Shown here piece after piece: positions 21,505-35,224 of a stretch of DNA of 64,000 nucleotides. Below the pieces are notes generated by a model that searched no databases, was not told the origin of the DNA, and worked only from the letters and a program-made list of their open reading frames with translations. The DNA lies in contig NW_003314294.1 of NCBI RefSeq assembly GCF_000143415.4, positions 424,616-488,615 of the forward strand, read 5' to 3'. The stretch comes from Selaginella moellendorffii (taxonomy: Eukaryota; Streptophyta; Lycopodiopsida; Selaginellales; Selaginellaceae). The number at the start of each line of letters is the position of its first letter. Position 1 is the stretch's first letter. Made by a program: the position numbers and the translations under genes.

Positions 21505-24500
21505 GTATCACGCACGCGTTGTAATCGATAGAATTCTCGGAATGTAGGCCTTCAGTAGCTAGCTTAGGAGATAACGATGACATCCAGTGATTGGAAGGCC
21601 GGAAGAACGAGCACGAGCCATGGTGTGATATCTCCTGCTCGATTCTGTCACAGAAACAAGCACAATTCAGCATCAAAATCGTTCTTTTTGTCGCGGCAAG
21701 CAATGCAAGATGACTCTTACGCACACACATCGCAATAGCCCAAAACAACCACTTACTTCAGTCCTCAAAAACCATTCTACCATCATTCCAAGAGACAACA
21801 ATAACGCTCAACTGGATAACTTGGAGCAATTGTGTAATCTAACACAGAGGGGCAGCGAAGCGAGAGGTATAGAGCGAAAGCAGGGTCGTTTGATTGAAAT
21901 TTTGACACGGGCAGCAGGAGAAAGCTGCAAAGGATAAAGAGAGGCTTGAAGAAATGTCGCAAAAGAGCACCCGAGCCTGGTCGAGCAGTTGCGAGTGAGA
22001 AAAGAAGGAGAGTCTAGAGCCGCTCATAAATCAAGAGTCTAGCCAGCCAGTACAAAGAGAAACAGTGAGTTGGAATCACCTGGCAAGAAAACAAGAAGCC
22101 CAACAATGGAAGCATAGCAGCACAAAGGGCCCACTCCCTCCTAAACACACCAGCATACTTAGCAAAGGGCAAGAGGAGGAGAGGAAAAACCTGATGGAGC
22201 GAACAATGCACCTGTGCTGCTCCTGGGCAGCAGCAGCAGAGAGAGCAAAAGGAAGGCTGTTTTTGCGTATCTGGCAGTTCCCCAAGTACACGAAAAGAAG
22301 CACAGGCACAGCCCTGAACAAAAGCAATGGAGGAAAAAGAGAGCACCAGTGCAGTGATGTGCAGATGCAATACTATACTATACACTAAGCTTAAGTTATA
22401 AAAAAGAGAAAAAAAAAACAGGATCAAAAAAGAAAGAAAAAAACTCAAAGGTGGACTGGAACAGCGTAACACAAGCTATAGACGCACGAGCAAGAGTACA
22501 GCAGCAGCAGCCGCGGCAGCAGCGGCTCGAAACACCAACACGTTTCCCTGGGATGAAAATGAGTGCAGAACAACTCGCAAGGATCTTATAACAACTAGAT
22601 CAGACCGACTGAATCGACAGACATACGCGTTGAGTTAGCAAAAGCTATGCCGGGAGGAATGCAATGGCACAGAGAAGAAGAAAAGAAAACAAAGGATAAA
22701 GAGAAAGATCAATGCCTGGGGGGACGAACGAACCAAACGAACAGGAAGCAAGGAAGCAACGAGGCGGCAACTCTAGCTTCCAATTGCGTGACTGAAACCC
22801 GCAAAGCATTAAGAAGGGGACCTCCTCCTTATACTTTTTATCTCTCTTGCGTATTCTAATGCCGCGGAGGAGCCGGAAATGACCAGAAGCTGCGTACACC
22901 TATAATGCCCGTGGTGAAGACGAAAGAACGAGGAGAGGGGGAAAAAAAAAAAACACTCCCTTTCACAGCCAGGAAGAGGAAAAAAAAAACCTTTAAAAAC
23001 ACACACTGGCTATGGCAGACAGAGTTGCACAGCTCGATGAGTCACTGAAAGGACCACAAAGAATTCAATCCAGGGGTGGTCAGCAGCGAGCGATCGCTTG
23101 CTTGCAGAGTAGTGTTCTCTTCTCTCTCTCTCTCTCCATTTTTTTTTTCCCTCTCTTTTTCTTTGGCAGGGATAGAGGCGCTGCGCTTGTCTCTTACAGT
23201 ACCCAAGGACACGCGAGTTAGAACTTAAAGCACACTGTTGCCGGCTGGCCAAGGGGGAAAGCGAGTGTTTGCAAAAACCGATAATGCCGGAGGAAGTGAT
23301 CCCAAGGAGATGGAAACAAACAAGAAAAGGAAAATTCGCAGAGAATCTCAGAAAAACTTTGCCAAAGGATCACTCGCTCACAGAAGATACGACCACCACC
23401 AAAGCGCTCTCTCTCTCTCAAAAAATAAACGAAAACAAAACAAAACAAAAGCAAAAAAATGAGAAAAGAATGCATAAAAAATGCGAGAGAGAGGGAAGAA
23501 TTCTCTCCATTTTCATCTCTTCCAACGCTTGAATGAATGGCATGGGCCGGATGAAAAGCTAAAAAGGACCACGCAACAACGCAAGCCGCCAAACTTCTCC
23601 CCCAGATGGGCAAAGAAAAAAAAAAGGGGGGGAAAAATCCCTCCACTAACAGTTCCAGTACTCGCTCGGGAATGAGTTTAAAACGCTAGCTAGAGTGAAG
23701 AGCGCCGATAAATACATACCGGAAAAGAGGGCCAAGCATTGGCACCGCTGGCCCGCCCACGGATTCCACCGTCGTCCTTGCCGCCATAGCCCACGAATTT
23801 TTAGGGCTCTTGCTTAAACCCTAACCCCCCGTAAATGATTCCCGAATAATCTCCCATGCAACGACTCGTTGGCGGATCTCCGATTCCTCCGTTCTTCTGT
23901 GGAACTTCTTTTTTGTTCAATTGGGTTGGATTGGATGGATTCAAAGCGGGGTGGCGGAGCTAAGATAGGGGTCACGGACAAGTTCTTGGGGGAGTCGTGA
24001 TCCCAGTTGGAAGCAACCAATTGTTTGACTTCACGAGACAAGAAAGAGGACTTTCCTGGTTTGCGAGCTTGAGTTGCTTCCCAGGCAAATATTCCTTCTA
24101 AGGCGTTCCCCCCGGGAACTTACAGTTTGACTTGAACAGCTTCCTGGACATTCACGTGAATTTCACCACCTTTGCCATGCGTAATGCATAATGTACTAAT
24201 TAATCGCTAAATTATCAACGAATACAAGCATGCAGGAAAGATTAGAGCTAAAAAAGTTAGCTAGCTAGAGCTCTACCTATGTTTCTACAGGGATGATCCA
24301 TCCAGGGGTGTCGTAATCCCACCCAGAAAAACTTAGCTAAAGTTTGCTCCAAGGAATCAACCAGATGCCAATTTTTAATCCGCACGATGGATCAACACGA
24401 ACTAACAACAAGGGAGCAAACACACAGCATGATTCGAGTCAGTCCTTTTGCTTTCGTCCCATCAAAGCGTGATCAGCTAAACAGTAGAGTTTGCAAGAAC

Positions 24501-25657
24501 AACCACAAACATTATGGCCCTAGAATAATCACCCCGGCTGCGTTTCCGCAAAGAAAACGCATTCTTTCTTTCACTCCTCTCCAAGCACAACGCAGGGACA
24601 AATTCAACCGTGACACTTCCATTGACACGACAATCCAAGCAAACAAGTCCGCGTCGCTTTGTTTTGTCCTAAACCAGCTCATTTGGGTTAAGTAAATGAT
24701 GTGTTTTGGCCATAATATGATAAACTAATAGGATGATGGAAGCTCGATGAATGTGGACGATCACCAAACACAGAGCTCGAATTCTTTAGTCCTGGGAAGC
24801 TTTGTCCACGGGAATCTGGGTTGCTTAAGCATATGAGCATGGGTTTCATCAAGGATCGTTCGTTGAACTCCAAAGCTCGCTCGTTTTCTGGTGTTTGTTG
24901 TTGGTTGCCAGGGATCTCACTCGTGCCCGCGATCATAAACAATTCATGGGTCAATCATTGAGCATATGGCTGGGACAGTTTAGAGGTGGAAAGGAAGGGA
25001 CTCAAGGAGGAGACCTGAGATGATCCACACTATTCTGATCGGAGATCTCCCAAGAAATAGAGAGATCCCCGGACAGCGATGTTGTTTCAGAGATATCAAA
25101 GTTTTCGAGTAGCATCCGGTTGTTGGTCTATCACTCCATCCAAATATCAATCTCCAAAGTTATAGAGCTTTCACACATTCATTCATTTCATTCACCTCGC
25201 ACGAAGAAACAAAACCACTTGCTCAAAACAATGATAGGAAAGAAAGTACCAGCACATGCAAATGCTTGTAGTATTTGACAAACAAATCGAAGGGGTCATT
25301 TGGATCGTCTCCTTTCATGGTTTGTTTAGACTCTCCCTTGGTATTATTCCAGGAACTTGGCTATGCCTACCAGGCTATCTAGTAACTAGCTCTATAAAGA
25401 TTCCCGCTCTATATTCTTCCAGTTTCTTGAGTAAACTTCCTCTATATCATACATTTGAGAATTGCTATTGTAGAATTGGAGATAAACAATGGAGAATGTT
25501 GCCAAGTTCTGCAATCACAATCTTATAAAGCTAGAAAGGATCCCTTGATTACTATGACAAGAGGAAAAAAATATCAAGGCTTGCCATGTGCTTCTACCAT
25601 TGGATAGTAGAACTTGACGTAAGATTTGATGGAAAAAAGGCTAGTGCTATCAGCGCT
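21505..25657. other. Upstream region of the bHLH gene and spacer; no gene seen
   Basis: The first ~2.3 kb upstream of the bHLH start is rich in AG/CT tracts (for example 22,395-22,445 and 23,120-23,160) and may hold an untranslated leader with introns. No frame shows coding character. From 23,800 to 25,650 I see no gene, only AT-rich spacer. Confidence 0.5.
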
Positions 25658-25728
25658 GCACTGCTGGTCTAGTGGTAGAATAGTTCCCTGCCACGGAACA
25701 GACCCGGGTTCGATTCCCGGGCAGTGCA
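25658..25728 (+). tRNA. tRNA-Gly (anticodon GCC)
   Basis: 71 nt. Acceptor GCACTGC pairs with GCAGTGC. Anticodon stem GTTCC/GGAAC holds loop CTGCCAC, giving GCC. The T arm CCCGGGTTCGATTCCCGGG is perfect. A run of eight T's begins about 8 bases downstream, a normal Pol III stop. Intact. Confidence 0.95.
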
Positions 25729-25795
25729 TAGATTGCTTTTTTTTAATTTATGTTTTGCCCTAAGCCCTTAGGTCAGTTGGAATCGTCGATTTGCC

Positions 25796-27043
<1,248 letters not shown>

Positions 27044-27470
27044 CCCCTCCTCCTTTTGTTGGTTGGATCTGGCGAAAGCTTTCAAGGAATCAATCCCAAA
27101 AGCGAGAAGAAACTTGTTGGAAAGGTGTGTTCCAGGACAGAGAACGAAAAAAAGTACTTCCTTGAAGCTTTAAAAAATTGTCTAGTGGTGGCCACAATCC
27201 TTGGATCCAACAATCGCAGCCCACTATGAGCTCGCATCATTGGCAAGAAGGACGAGTGTGAATTCCATCCAGCTGTGGCTTTCCTCCATTTTTTTATTTA
27301 TGCCGCTCTATGAAAGGAGCGTCTCTCCAAAGATTTGGACACAATCCATGGCTGGATGTTCGTTTTCTAAGCTTTCCACTTCTATGTTTGTGATGGTGAA
27401 GTTAAAAGGGGTCCAATTTAAATTTAAATTCTAGAAAGCGCGGGAATTAGGGCTTGGGGTTTGTAGGGCG

Positions 27471-27724
27471 ATGGCGATGGTCGTCGCGCTGCCGGCCGGC
27501 ATTCCACCAGATGGAGTCCCCTGCGGTAAGTCGCGGAAGAGGAATCTCGAATTCCAGTCCATGGCGCAGGTCGGTCGGTCGCGCGGATCAAATTGGCCAG
27601 TCTATGGGGATGAACAGGAGTCGCGACTAAGAACTAAGAGGAAACGACAAGTAAGCGCGTTTATTCCCACCCAAAGCAAAGCAAAATACGTTTTTTTGTT
27701 TCCCTGTTGGTGTAGAAGCGTTGA
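27471..27724 (+). CDS. Possible small basic spliced protein or upstream ORF
   Basis: Exon 27471-27650 (60 codons, MAMVVALPAGIPPDG...) ends at a good donor (CGACAA|GTAAGC). A matching acceptor (GGTGTAG) at 27,715 adds only KR and a stop. The 62-residue product ends in a strongly basic cluster, RTKRKRQKR, that could serve as a nuclear signal. No family is recognised. It lies about 290 bp upstream of the CCaMK start on the same strand and could equally be an upstream ORF in that gene's leader. Confidence 0.3.
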
Positions 27725-28012
27725 ATCTGCTGTGCCGTTCGAGAGGGTTATGTCATTGCCTCGTCTCCTTCGGAAGAAACGATGCTTGGAGTGCGAAAAA
27801 AAAGCGTTTTTTCTTCTTTCGTTCCACCAGTTTCAAAGAAGGGAAGGCAAAGAATTCCAGGTGAGCTTTTGACAAACATCTACAGGGATTAGTAAGCAAG
27901 ATTTCATCCATCCGGGTGGAAGAAGAAAAGGAGGAGACGCGGAGGACGAGAAGGGAAACTGGATAATTGGTGGCAGTGGAACAAGTAACTCTGGTATCAG
28001 ATTTTTCCGAGG

Positions 28013-29973
28013 ATGAGTTTACAGGATAGCAACGGCAGGCACAGGCTCCAGGATGACTACATAATTGGTCCAGTTTTGGGGTATGGAGGATTCTCGGTGG
28101 TGAGGAAGGGAGTTCACAAGGAAAATGGTACTGAAGTTGCCATAAAGACTTTGAGGAAGCAAGGCTTTGGCTATGGTGACAAGAAGAATGGTGGAAGGCC
28201 TTTGGCAGGGGCTACTAAGCGAGGCAGGGGTTCTAGAGGCAGGAAGAGCACGGCAGGGCCAACGCAGGACAGCTTAATTTCCGAGGCACTGGTCGCGAAT
28301 GAGATCATAGTAATGCAAAGGATAGTGGAGAATGTGTCACCGCATCCAAACATCGTCCACTTACACGACGTTTACGAGGACGAAGCAGGCGTGCATTTGG
28401 TGCTGGAGCTTTGCTCCGGAGGGGAGCTGTTTGACAGGATAGTTGCTCAAGAGAAGTACTCGGAAGCTCAGGCGGCTAAAGTTGTCAAGGAGCTCGCAAC
28501 TGGATTGTGTAGCCTTCATGATGCTGGGATAGTCCACAGGGACCTCAAGCCGGAGAATTGCCTCTTCCTGACCCCGGAAGAGGATAACCATCTTAAGATC
28601 ATGGACTTTGGTTTGAGCCAGATTGATGGAGCAACGAGTCCGATCGTTGGAATGTTTGGATCAGTTGACTACGTTGCTCCAGAGACTTTATCGCATCGAG
28701 ACGTGCTTCCTGCGAGTGATATGTGGTCCTTGGGGGTGATTCTCTACATCCTTCTGTGCGGGTAACCATGCAAACTTTCATTTTTCTTCAACCTTGTTTA
28801 ATCGTGTTATCTTCTTTCTTTGGGTTAACCAGGTATCCACCATTTCATGGAACAAGTAACAAAGAGAAGCTGGACCTCATTCTTGCGGTAGGCATTGACT
28901 GCCTTTGCTAATAAATCTAAGCTTTCTTCCTTCCAGGGTGATGTGAATTTTGAAGAGTACACTTGGAAAACTATTTCCAGCCATGCCAAGCAGCTCATAC
29001 GTGACTTACTGGCTGTCGATCCGCATCGAAGGCCGTCAGCCAAGGCGGTAATGCTTTATATCCTGCCTTTGTCTCTCGTTTGAGCCTCTTCCTGCTGAGA
29101 ATCGAAAAGTGTTTGTGCAGCTGGTTTCAGATCCATGGGTGCGAGGAGACATTGCAAAGCAAGACCGTCTACCCGAAGAAGTCATACGCCAGCTACACTT
29201 CTTCAATGCTCGTCGAAAGTTTCGAGCAGCAGCTTTTGCTAGCATCGTCAGCAACAAGTTCTTACACCTTACCAAGAACTTGAAGAGCCTGGTCGGTTCA
29301 CGGTCTCTCAGCGGCGACGAGCTCCAGGATCTCGTCAGCCACTTCAAAAAGCTGTAAGATAGACTCATCCTGGAGCGCTGGTAATTACTCTACTGATATG
29401 ACTGCTTGACAGCTCCACAAACGGCGTGGACGTCGCACTGGGTGAATTCGAAGCGGTTCTGGAGGCAATGAAGATGAGGTCCTTGCTTCCTCTGGCACCT
29501 CGCATTTTCGACCTGTTCGATCACAACAGGGACGGCGCGGTCGACATGCGTGAGATCGTCTGCGGCTTCACGTCACTCAAGCAGTCTCACGGGGACGAAG
29601 CTCTCAAACTCTGCTTTCAAGTAAGATTTCTTTCGTTCTTCCTTTTTTTCTTTCCGAGCGACACTAGAAATTCTCTCAAACTCTTTAGATGTATGACTCG
29701 GACGGCTCTGGCTACATTTCCAAAGACGAACTGGCATCGATGTTGAGAGTAAGCACAACTTAGAGCTCTTTAAACCTTTCTCGCTTCTATCTTTTCCAGG
29801 CTCTTCCGGAAGAATGCTTGCCGGGAGACATCACCGAGCCAGGGAAGCTGGACGAGATGTTTGATCGAATGGATGCTAACAGCGATGGTCGGGTAAGCTT
29901 TGACGAGTTCAAGGACGCAATCCAGATGAACAGCTTCCTAAGGGAGGCCGTGCTCTTTCCTTTGCGTGCGTAG
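28013..29973 (+). CDS. CCaMK: Calcium- and calmodulin-dependent protein kinase (CCaMK/DMI3)
   Basis: Seven exons (28013-28761, 28833-28887, 28937-29047, 29121-29353, 29413-29620, 29689-29748, 29800-29973) sum to 529 residues; family members are about 520. The kinase domain is complete: glycine loop GYGGFSVV, VAIK lysine, HRDLKPEN catalytic loop, DFG, and a substrate-lobe motif MWSLGVILYILLCGYPPF. The regulatory Thr is kept in EEYTWK (the autophosphorylation site of legume CCaMK). The calmodulin-binding helix follows (NARRKFRAAAFASIV). Three EF-hands of the visinin-like part have full ligands: DHNRDGAVDMRE, DSDGSGYISKDE, DANSDGRVSFDE. CCaMK decodes nuclear calcium spiking in mycorrhizal and nodulation signalling and phosphorylates CYCLOPS. 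A Gly/Lys/Arg-rich insert follows strand 3 (KKNGGRPLAGATKRG), where other CCaMKs also have a variable loop. All features needed for function are present. Confidence 0.95.
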
Positions 29974-32900
29974 AAGAAATCATATCTCTTTGCGAGAGAT
30001 TTTTATATCCTGCAGCTTTTTGTGAAGATCCCACTCAATATAAAATACCGAGTGAAAAGCTCTCCTTTAAAATCTTCTCCAGAGAAATCAAAATCCGGGA
30101 CGGTAAAGAAGCAAAGATAAAAGCTTAGAAAACTCGTCCCAGGATGATATCTTTCTTTGTACTTGGCGTAAAGAAGTTTTGTCCCGCTTTTGTTTCGTCC
30201 TGATCTTCTTCGTACTGAGCACTGCAAATGCCTGGCGTGGGCATTTGCTGCTCAGCTGCTTTAAAACGTCCTAAAACCTCCATTTTTTTCCTTATTTTTT
30301 TTTTTTCTTGTGGATCCATTGTCACACTCGCCTGAGTTGACGTTGCAAAGATTGCAAACATCAGCACTTCCACATGGAGCTAGAAAATGTGATGCTTTGA
30401 TACCAAATTCGCGATGTTTGTATCACACCTCTCTCTTTTTCTCAGTAGCGTAAAGGCTGGGCACGTCTGTTGGGGTCAGCCAAGTTGTATTCTCATACGT
30501 ACGCATACTGTAGAGCGACAATCGAGTGGGATTGGATCGGCACAACTTGGCGATGCGGGAGGAATTTCAGTGTCATGTGTCAATCCTAGAAAAAAGCCAG
30601 CTAAGTTGTCCGCCAACTTTTATAAGCAGGGGCTCCAGCGCAAAAAAGGTGGCAAAACAAGGTTGTATATGTTGCAGCAGCCTGCCTAGCTAGATCCTCT
30701 CATGTGATGCTCGACAACGAAATCTCGGTCAAGAACAGCAGACTTTCCGAAGAAAAAACTCTCTGGGAAATTTCGGGCGGTGGTGGAGCGCCGAAAGTGA
30801 CGCATTTCACGTTCAACCCCAGACAAGTTGCGTCGAAACCGTACGAGCCCTAATATTCCAGGGGATATACGCGCACATGATCGTACTTTGGCCTTTCACG
30901 AGCGTACGGTACGTCTCGCGGGACTGTTTTCGTACAGGGAGAGTTCGTGAAGTTCATAATGAGACGCCACCACCGCATGGATCGTATCGTCTCGACCAAT
31001 TAGGGCTCCTGGCAGCTGGAGTGGGTGTTTCTAGATTCGGTATTTTTCATTCGTACCAAGTACGTACGACGGGAAAGAGAAGCCGCGAAGCTAGCACCAA
31101 AGCTTCTTCTGGGTTTTTGGACGATCTGCGAAATCTCTCACGAGAAGACCTGTATTTAATTGTAATTGCCCAACGTTGGGATTCCAAGGGTGACGACGGT
31201 GGAGACTTGTTCGTCTGCCCCGGTATTTATGGCCCCTGCGACTGCGGGGATACAAAGTCGCGATTTTCCTGCGACCATGTAGAAGATTTCAGGAACAAGA
31301 CAGGATATTCGCGGTAATCTTCTTCGTGGCCGGGAAGATGCCAAGTTCCCCATTTCCATCCATTGTGAGCAAACTCCATGAGTGTTCACGCTTCTCAATG
31401 CAAATGCCTGCCAGTACGCGGGCCGAGTACTTGACTCCGCTCAGGAATCAAGCGAGAGTCGTGCTCCAAGGTCCCTGTCCTCTCTCTCTCTCACAATCCA
31501 TCTTTCTTTTACTCGTCTCCTTTCTTTCGCGAACAACAAAACGCTGCTTTGCATTGTTCGTCGGGCTTGCGCAGTGAGGCAGCAGCAGCAGCACCAGGGC
31601 TTATTTTTGCTCCCCCCCTCTCTCTCGAATTCCGGATTCGTGATTTCTGAGCGGCTCAAGGAAGGGATTCATTCGCCCACGCCCACACACGGGTGTGTGC
31701 ATGACAGCCGGGGTAGCAAACAGCCTTGAAAAAAGCATCAGGGCATGGCTTCGAGCGTTACTGCACGTGGGCTTCTGCGTATAATCGCACCCGGCACAGC
31801 CCACAAGGCGAAACCATCGCGACCGTCGGATTCCCAGCAAATACCGCAGCACGGCAAATGCTGCTTGTTGAAGATTTGCGTGCAACAAAGCGGATTCCGA
31901 GCACGGCAGACTGGGCGCGCCTGTGAGAGCAGGGCTTGCAAATCTAGTCCTTGTTTTGTAAGGTTTTGGATGGAGAAACAGTACTGGAGTTTGCATTTGC
32001 CAGGTTCAGGCATCTGTGGATGGATAAAGCGGTTTCTCTTTGTCTTTAGCGGCGGTGTCACGGATTTGTTCTTGCTTTTGTCAGAAAGAGGAATCAAAAA
32101 TCGTTCAAACACTTGATTTGAAATCGCAGCGAGCGAGCGAGAGGAAAGATTGATGCTCGCGGAATTCTTCGCGATTGGTGTCCAATCTCGTACCATAACT
32201 TTGGCGGTTGGGTTGCTGGGTGGCTGTGCAGGCTAAAAGTAAAAGCAGCCGCGTTTTCTCCCCCATTTTTCCTTGTCCTTTTTTCTCTCCATTCGATCGA
32301 CTCCAAGCCGACAGCTTGTCGATCGATCGATCATAATCGACCCATTCGCCCTCCGTTGGGACTTAGATATCAATCTACCTCACCTCCACACTCTGGTCCT
32401 GGACGATTATGTCCTACACAAAGTAAGCCTTTCACTTTGACCACGTATAAAAATCAAATCTCAATCAAAAGCCAAAGAAAGGAACCCAAACAAGACAAAA
32501 CAACCAAGGAATGAGCAAAACACCAACATGTGTTGGTATCAAGGTGATGCAGACGGAGCTTGTCGACGATTTCACGCGAAAGAAAGGCGCACAGCCCAAG
32601 TGATTAGTCCCCAAATCTTTGAGGTAATCGATCTCTATCAAGATGCCCAAGAAGGGCATTTGCTGTCACCATAAGCGTGCTTAGTCCCAAGGAATGCGGC
32701 CAGAGCGCAGGCGGTGACAGGGGGCAGGAGCAGACGTTAGAATCCCACCACTGCCATTTTTTGGACCAACGAGTACCGACAAGCTTCACGCTTGCTAATT
32801 AATCCGGTCACAAAGACGCCATTACTTAACAGTAATCAATGGCGACAATGAGGAAAACTTGGGCATTGTTTTTCTTCCCATCACTGTTTCTAGGATTCTT

Positions 32901-34036
32901 GGAGACGAACAGGAAGAGAGGTTCTTTTACTCACAACTTAGAGAGGTTTTTCTCCTTTTTTTTTTGCTAGAAAGATCACAAGCTAGAGTTGGAAATGGAT
33001 CGTCTTGCAGCTTAGAAACTGTTCATGGGTTTCCACAGATTCTTCTTCTTCTTCTTCTTCTTCTTCTTGAGATGAATTCGTCCTCCTTGCACCCTCACGG
33101 ATTCATGAACAGGAGCTAGAGTTTTGCTGGATCGATCCATCGAAGAGAGAGGGAGCTGAGCTTAGCGATGGTGGTGCTGTTTGCAGCAAATGGAGATGGA
33201 TCCAGGAGGAGCTGCTCGTCCTCGCCCTGTGGATCATGATAGCGATGATCGATGATCGCAGTACGCTGCCTTGGGAAATGGAGATGGTGATTATAAGTCC
33301 ATGGATAGAGGATGATAGATTTCCATAGCCTGGATAGTACCTATAGCGGTAACTTGTAGCAAGGGAGAACTGGAAGGGAGGAGAAGATCATTCGCTCATA
33401 GCTAGACAGACATAAGTTCTTCTCTTTCTTTCTTTTTTTCTCTCTCTCTTTTTTTCCTCCTCCTCAGTAGCAGCAGTGAGTGTAGCAGCAGTGAGAGCGA
33501 GCAGCGCTTTGTCCAGGCCCAAATTCATCGCTGCGACCGTGGGGCATTCTTGTGTCATGCTGCGGTCACTTGGTACTCACTCACAGCATTGACATCGATC
33601 GATCGCGCGGATCACTTCACTTACTGCTACTTCGTTCTTGGTTCTTCTAAGTTCTTCTTCTCCTCTCTTCTTTCTCGCTATAAGAACTTCTCCTCCTTCA
33701 TCCAGTCCATGGCCGGCGCTCGTCCTTCTCTTTCTCTCTTGGGCATCGTCCCACCAGTGGAAGCTTCCAAGATCTTCCACGAGGAGCTTAGTTTGAACAG
33801 TGGTATATAGTAGCATAGAGAATTTTATAAACTTTGGCGCAGCCAGGAGGAGAAGAGAGCGAGAGAAAGAATCGCTGGATGATCCGGCCGGGATGATCAA
33901 GAATTCTGGGTGGTAAGCAAAACAAAGGAGAGATCTTTGGGTGGTTCTTTCTCTTGGGTTTCATCGACCATCACCATCATCGAGAGAGAGAGTGAGAGAT
34001 AGACATATCGATCGAGGAGTGAGGGAAAGAAAGAGG
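29974..34036. other. Long spacer and AHL leader; no gene seen
   Basis: About 4 kb without a convincing reading frame. The last kilobase is probably promoter and 5' leader of the AHL gene: CT-rich tracts near 33,420-33,460 and many GATC/CGAT repeats. A sharp TTC microsatellite is listed separately. Confidence 0.5.
33040..33069. repeat. TTC trinucleotide microsatellite
   Basis: Ten perfect TTC units about 970 bp upstream of the AHL start codon. Confidence 0.95.
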
Positions 34037-35224
34037 ATGAATCCGTCCAGGTTTCCAGCGGCATTTCCATTCCAGCAGATGCTCGAGCTCCACCACCAGC
34101 ACCAGCAACAGCAGCAGCAGCAGCAGCAAGAAATTCCTCCACACCAGCACTCCGAGGACGAAGATAACAGCAGCAGTGGGAACAAGGAGCTAGAACATCC
34201 ACACCACCACCACCTCCACCACCAGATTCACCACCACCACCAGCAACAGCAGCAGCAGCAGCAGCAGCCTCAGCACCAGCAAAGCCCGCAAGCCCAGAAA
34301 TCTCCCGGCGGAGGTGGCGGAGGTGGCGGCGGTGGCGGTGCTGGATCCGGCGGCGAGGTGGTCGCCCCCGTCCGCAAGCCGCGAGGCCGCCCGCCGGGAT
34401 CCAAGAACAAGCCCAAGCCGCCCATCATCATCACGCGCGACACGGGCTCCGGGATGCGCCCCCACGTCCTGGAGATCGCGCCCAACACCGACATCGTGGA
34501 CGCCATCGCCACCTTCGCCCGCAAGCGCCAGCGCGCGCTGTGCGTCCTCTCGGCGCGTGGCACCGTCTCAAACCTAACGCTCCTCCGCCACTCCCCCGCC
34601 TCCTCCGCCGCCTCCGCGCCGCCCTCCTCGCCGCCATCCTCCTCCGCCGCATCCACCGGCGCCACTCCCTCCTCCTCCCGCGCCGCCGCCGCCGCCGCCA
34701 CCTCCACGGTCTCCTTCCAAGGCCGCTTCGAGCTCATCTCCCTCTCCGGGGCATTCCTCCAGCAGCAAATGCCCAGCGCGGGCATCTTGGGGGCATATTC
34801 CGGGCTAGCGGTGTCCGTGGCCGGGGGACCGCAAGGACAGGTCCTCGGTGGAAATGTGGCCGGTCCTCTGGTGTCGGCCTCTCCAGTGATGGTCATCGCC
34901 GCCTCCTTCGTCGGCCCAGCGTTCGATCGCCTGCCACTGGACGATCAAGATGGCGAGATTCCGGAAGAACAGCCAGCCGCGGGGGCGGGGGCGGCGGCAA
35001 ATCCCAGTCCCAATTCCACTTCCGGCCAGTTGGGTCTGCCGCAGCACGGGAATTCGTCGCCCCCATCGATCCCGATCCACCAGCTGATGAACGATCCATT
35101 TGGGCTGGCGGCGGCGGCGGCGGCGGCGCACCACCACCACCACCACCACCAGATCCCGCCGCCGGAATTGCTGGCTTCTTGGGCGGCCGCCGCTGCCGCT
35201 GGAGCTACCAGGCCGCCAATGTGA
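34037..35224 (+). CDS. AT-hook motif nuclear-localized (AHL) protein
   Basis: Single exon, 395 residues. The start MNPSRFPAAF is used because the frame upstream lacks family character. Residues 15-105 are Gln/His-rich with poly-Q, poly-H and an 11-Gly run. The AT-hook core is RKPRGRPPGSKNKPKPP, which binds the minor groove of AT-rich DNA. The PPC/DUF296 domain follows: HVLEIAPNTDIVDAIATFAR, ALCVLSARGTVSNLTL, GRFELISLSG, then SGLAVSVAGGPQGQVLGG and PVMVIAASFVGPAFDRLPL. Between the TLLRH and FQGRFEL strands there is an Ala/Ser/Pro insert of about 45 residues that typical AHLs lack. The C-terminus has a His run and Ala runs. AHLs form nuclear complexes that shape hypocotyl growth and chromatin. 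The high-GC antisense frames here are shadows. Confidence 0.92.
   Translation: MNPSRFPAAFPFQQMLELHHQHQQQQQQQQQEIPPHQHSEDEDNSSSGNKELEHPHHHHLHHQIHHHHQQQQQQQQQPQHQQSPQAQKSPGGGGGGGGGGGAGSGGEVVAPVRKPRGRPPGSKNKPKPPIIITRDTGSGMRPHVLEIAPNTDIVDAIATFARKRQRALCVLSARGTVSNLTLLRHSPASSAASAPPSSPPSSSAASTGATPSSSRAAAAAATSTVSFQGRFELISLSGAFLQQQMPSAGILGAYSGLAVSVAGGPQGQVLGGNVAGPLVSASPVMVIAASFVGPAFDRLPLDDQDGEIPEEQPAAGAGAAANPSPNSTSGQLGLPQHGNSSPPSIPIHQLMNDPFGLAAAAAAAHHHHHHHQIPPPELLASWAAAAAAGATRPPM

Noticed and set aside
22014-22472. 152-codon minus-strand frame upstream of the bHLH gene
   Set aside because: Dominated by Leu/Phe/Ser/Cys from a CT-rich tract, with no recognised motif.
30877-31317. 146-codon plus-strand frame between CCaMK and AHL
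   Set aside because: No domain, no conserved pattern and no codon-use bias that distinguishes it from the spacer.
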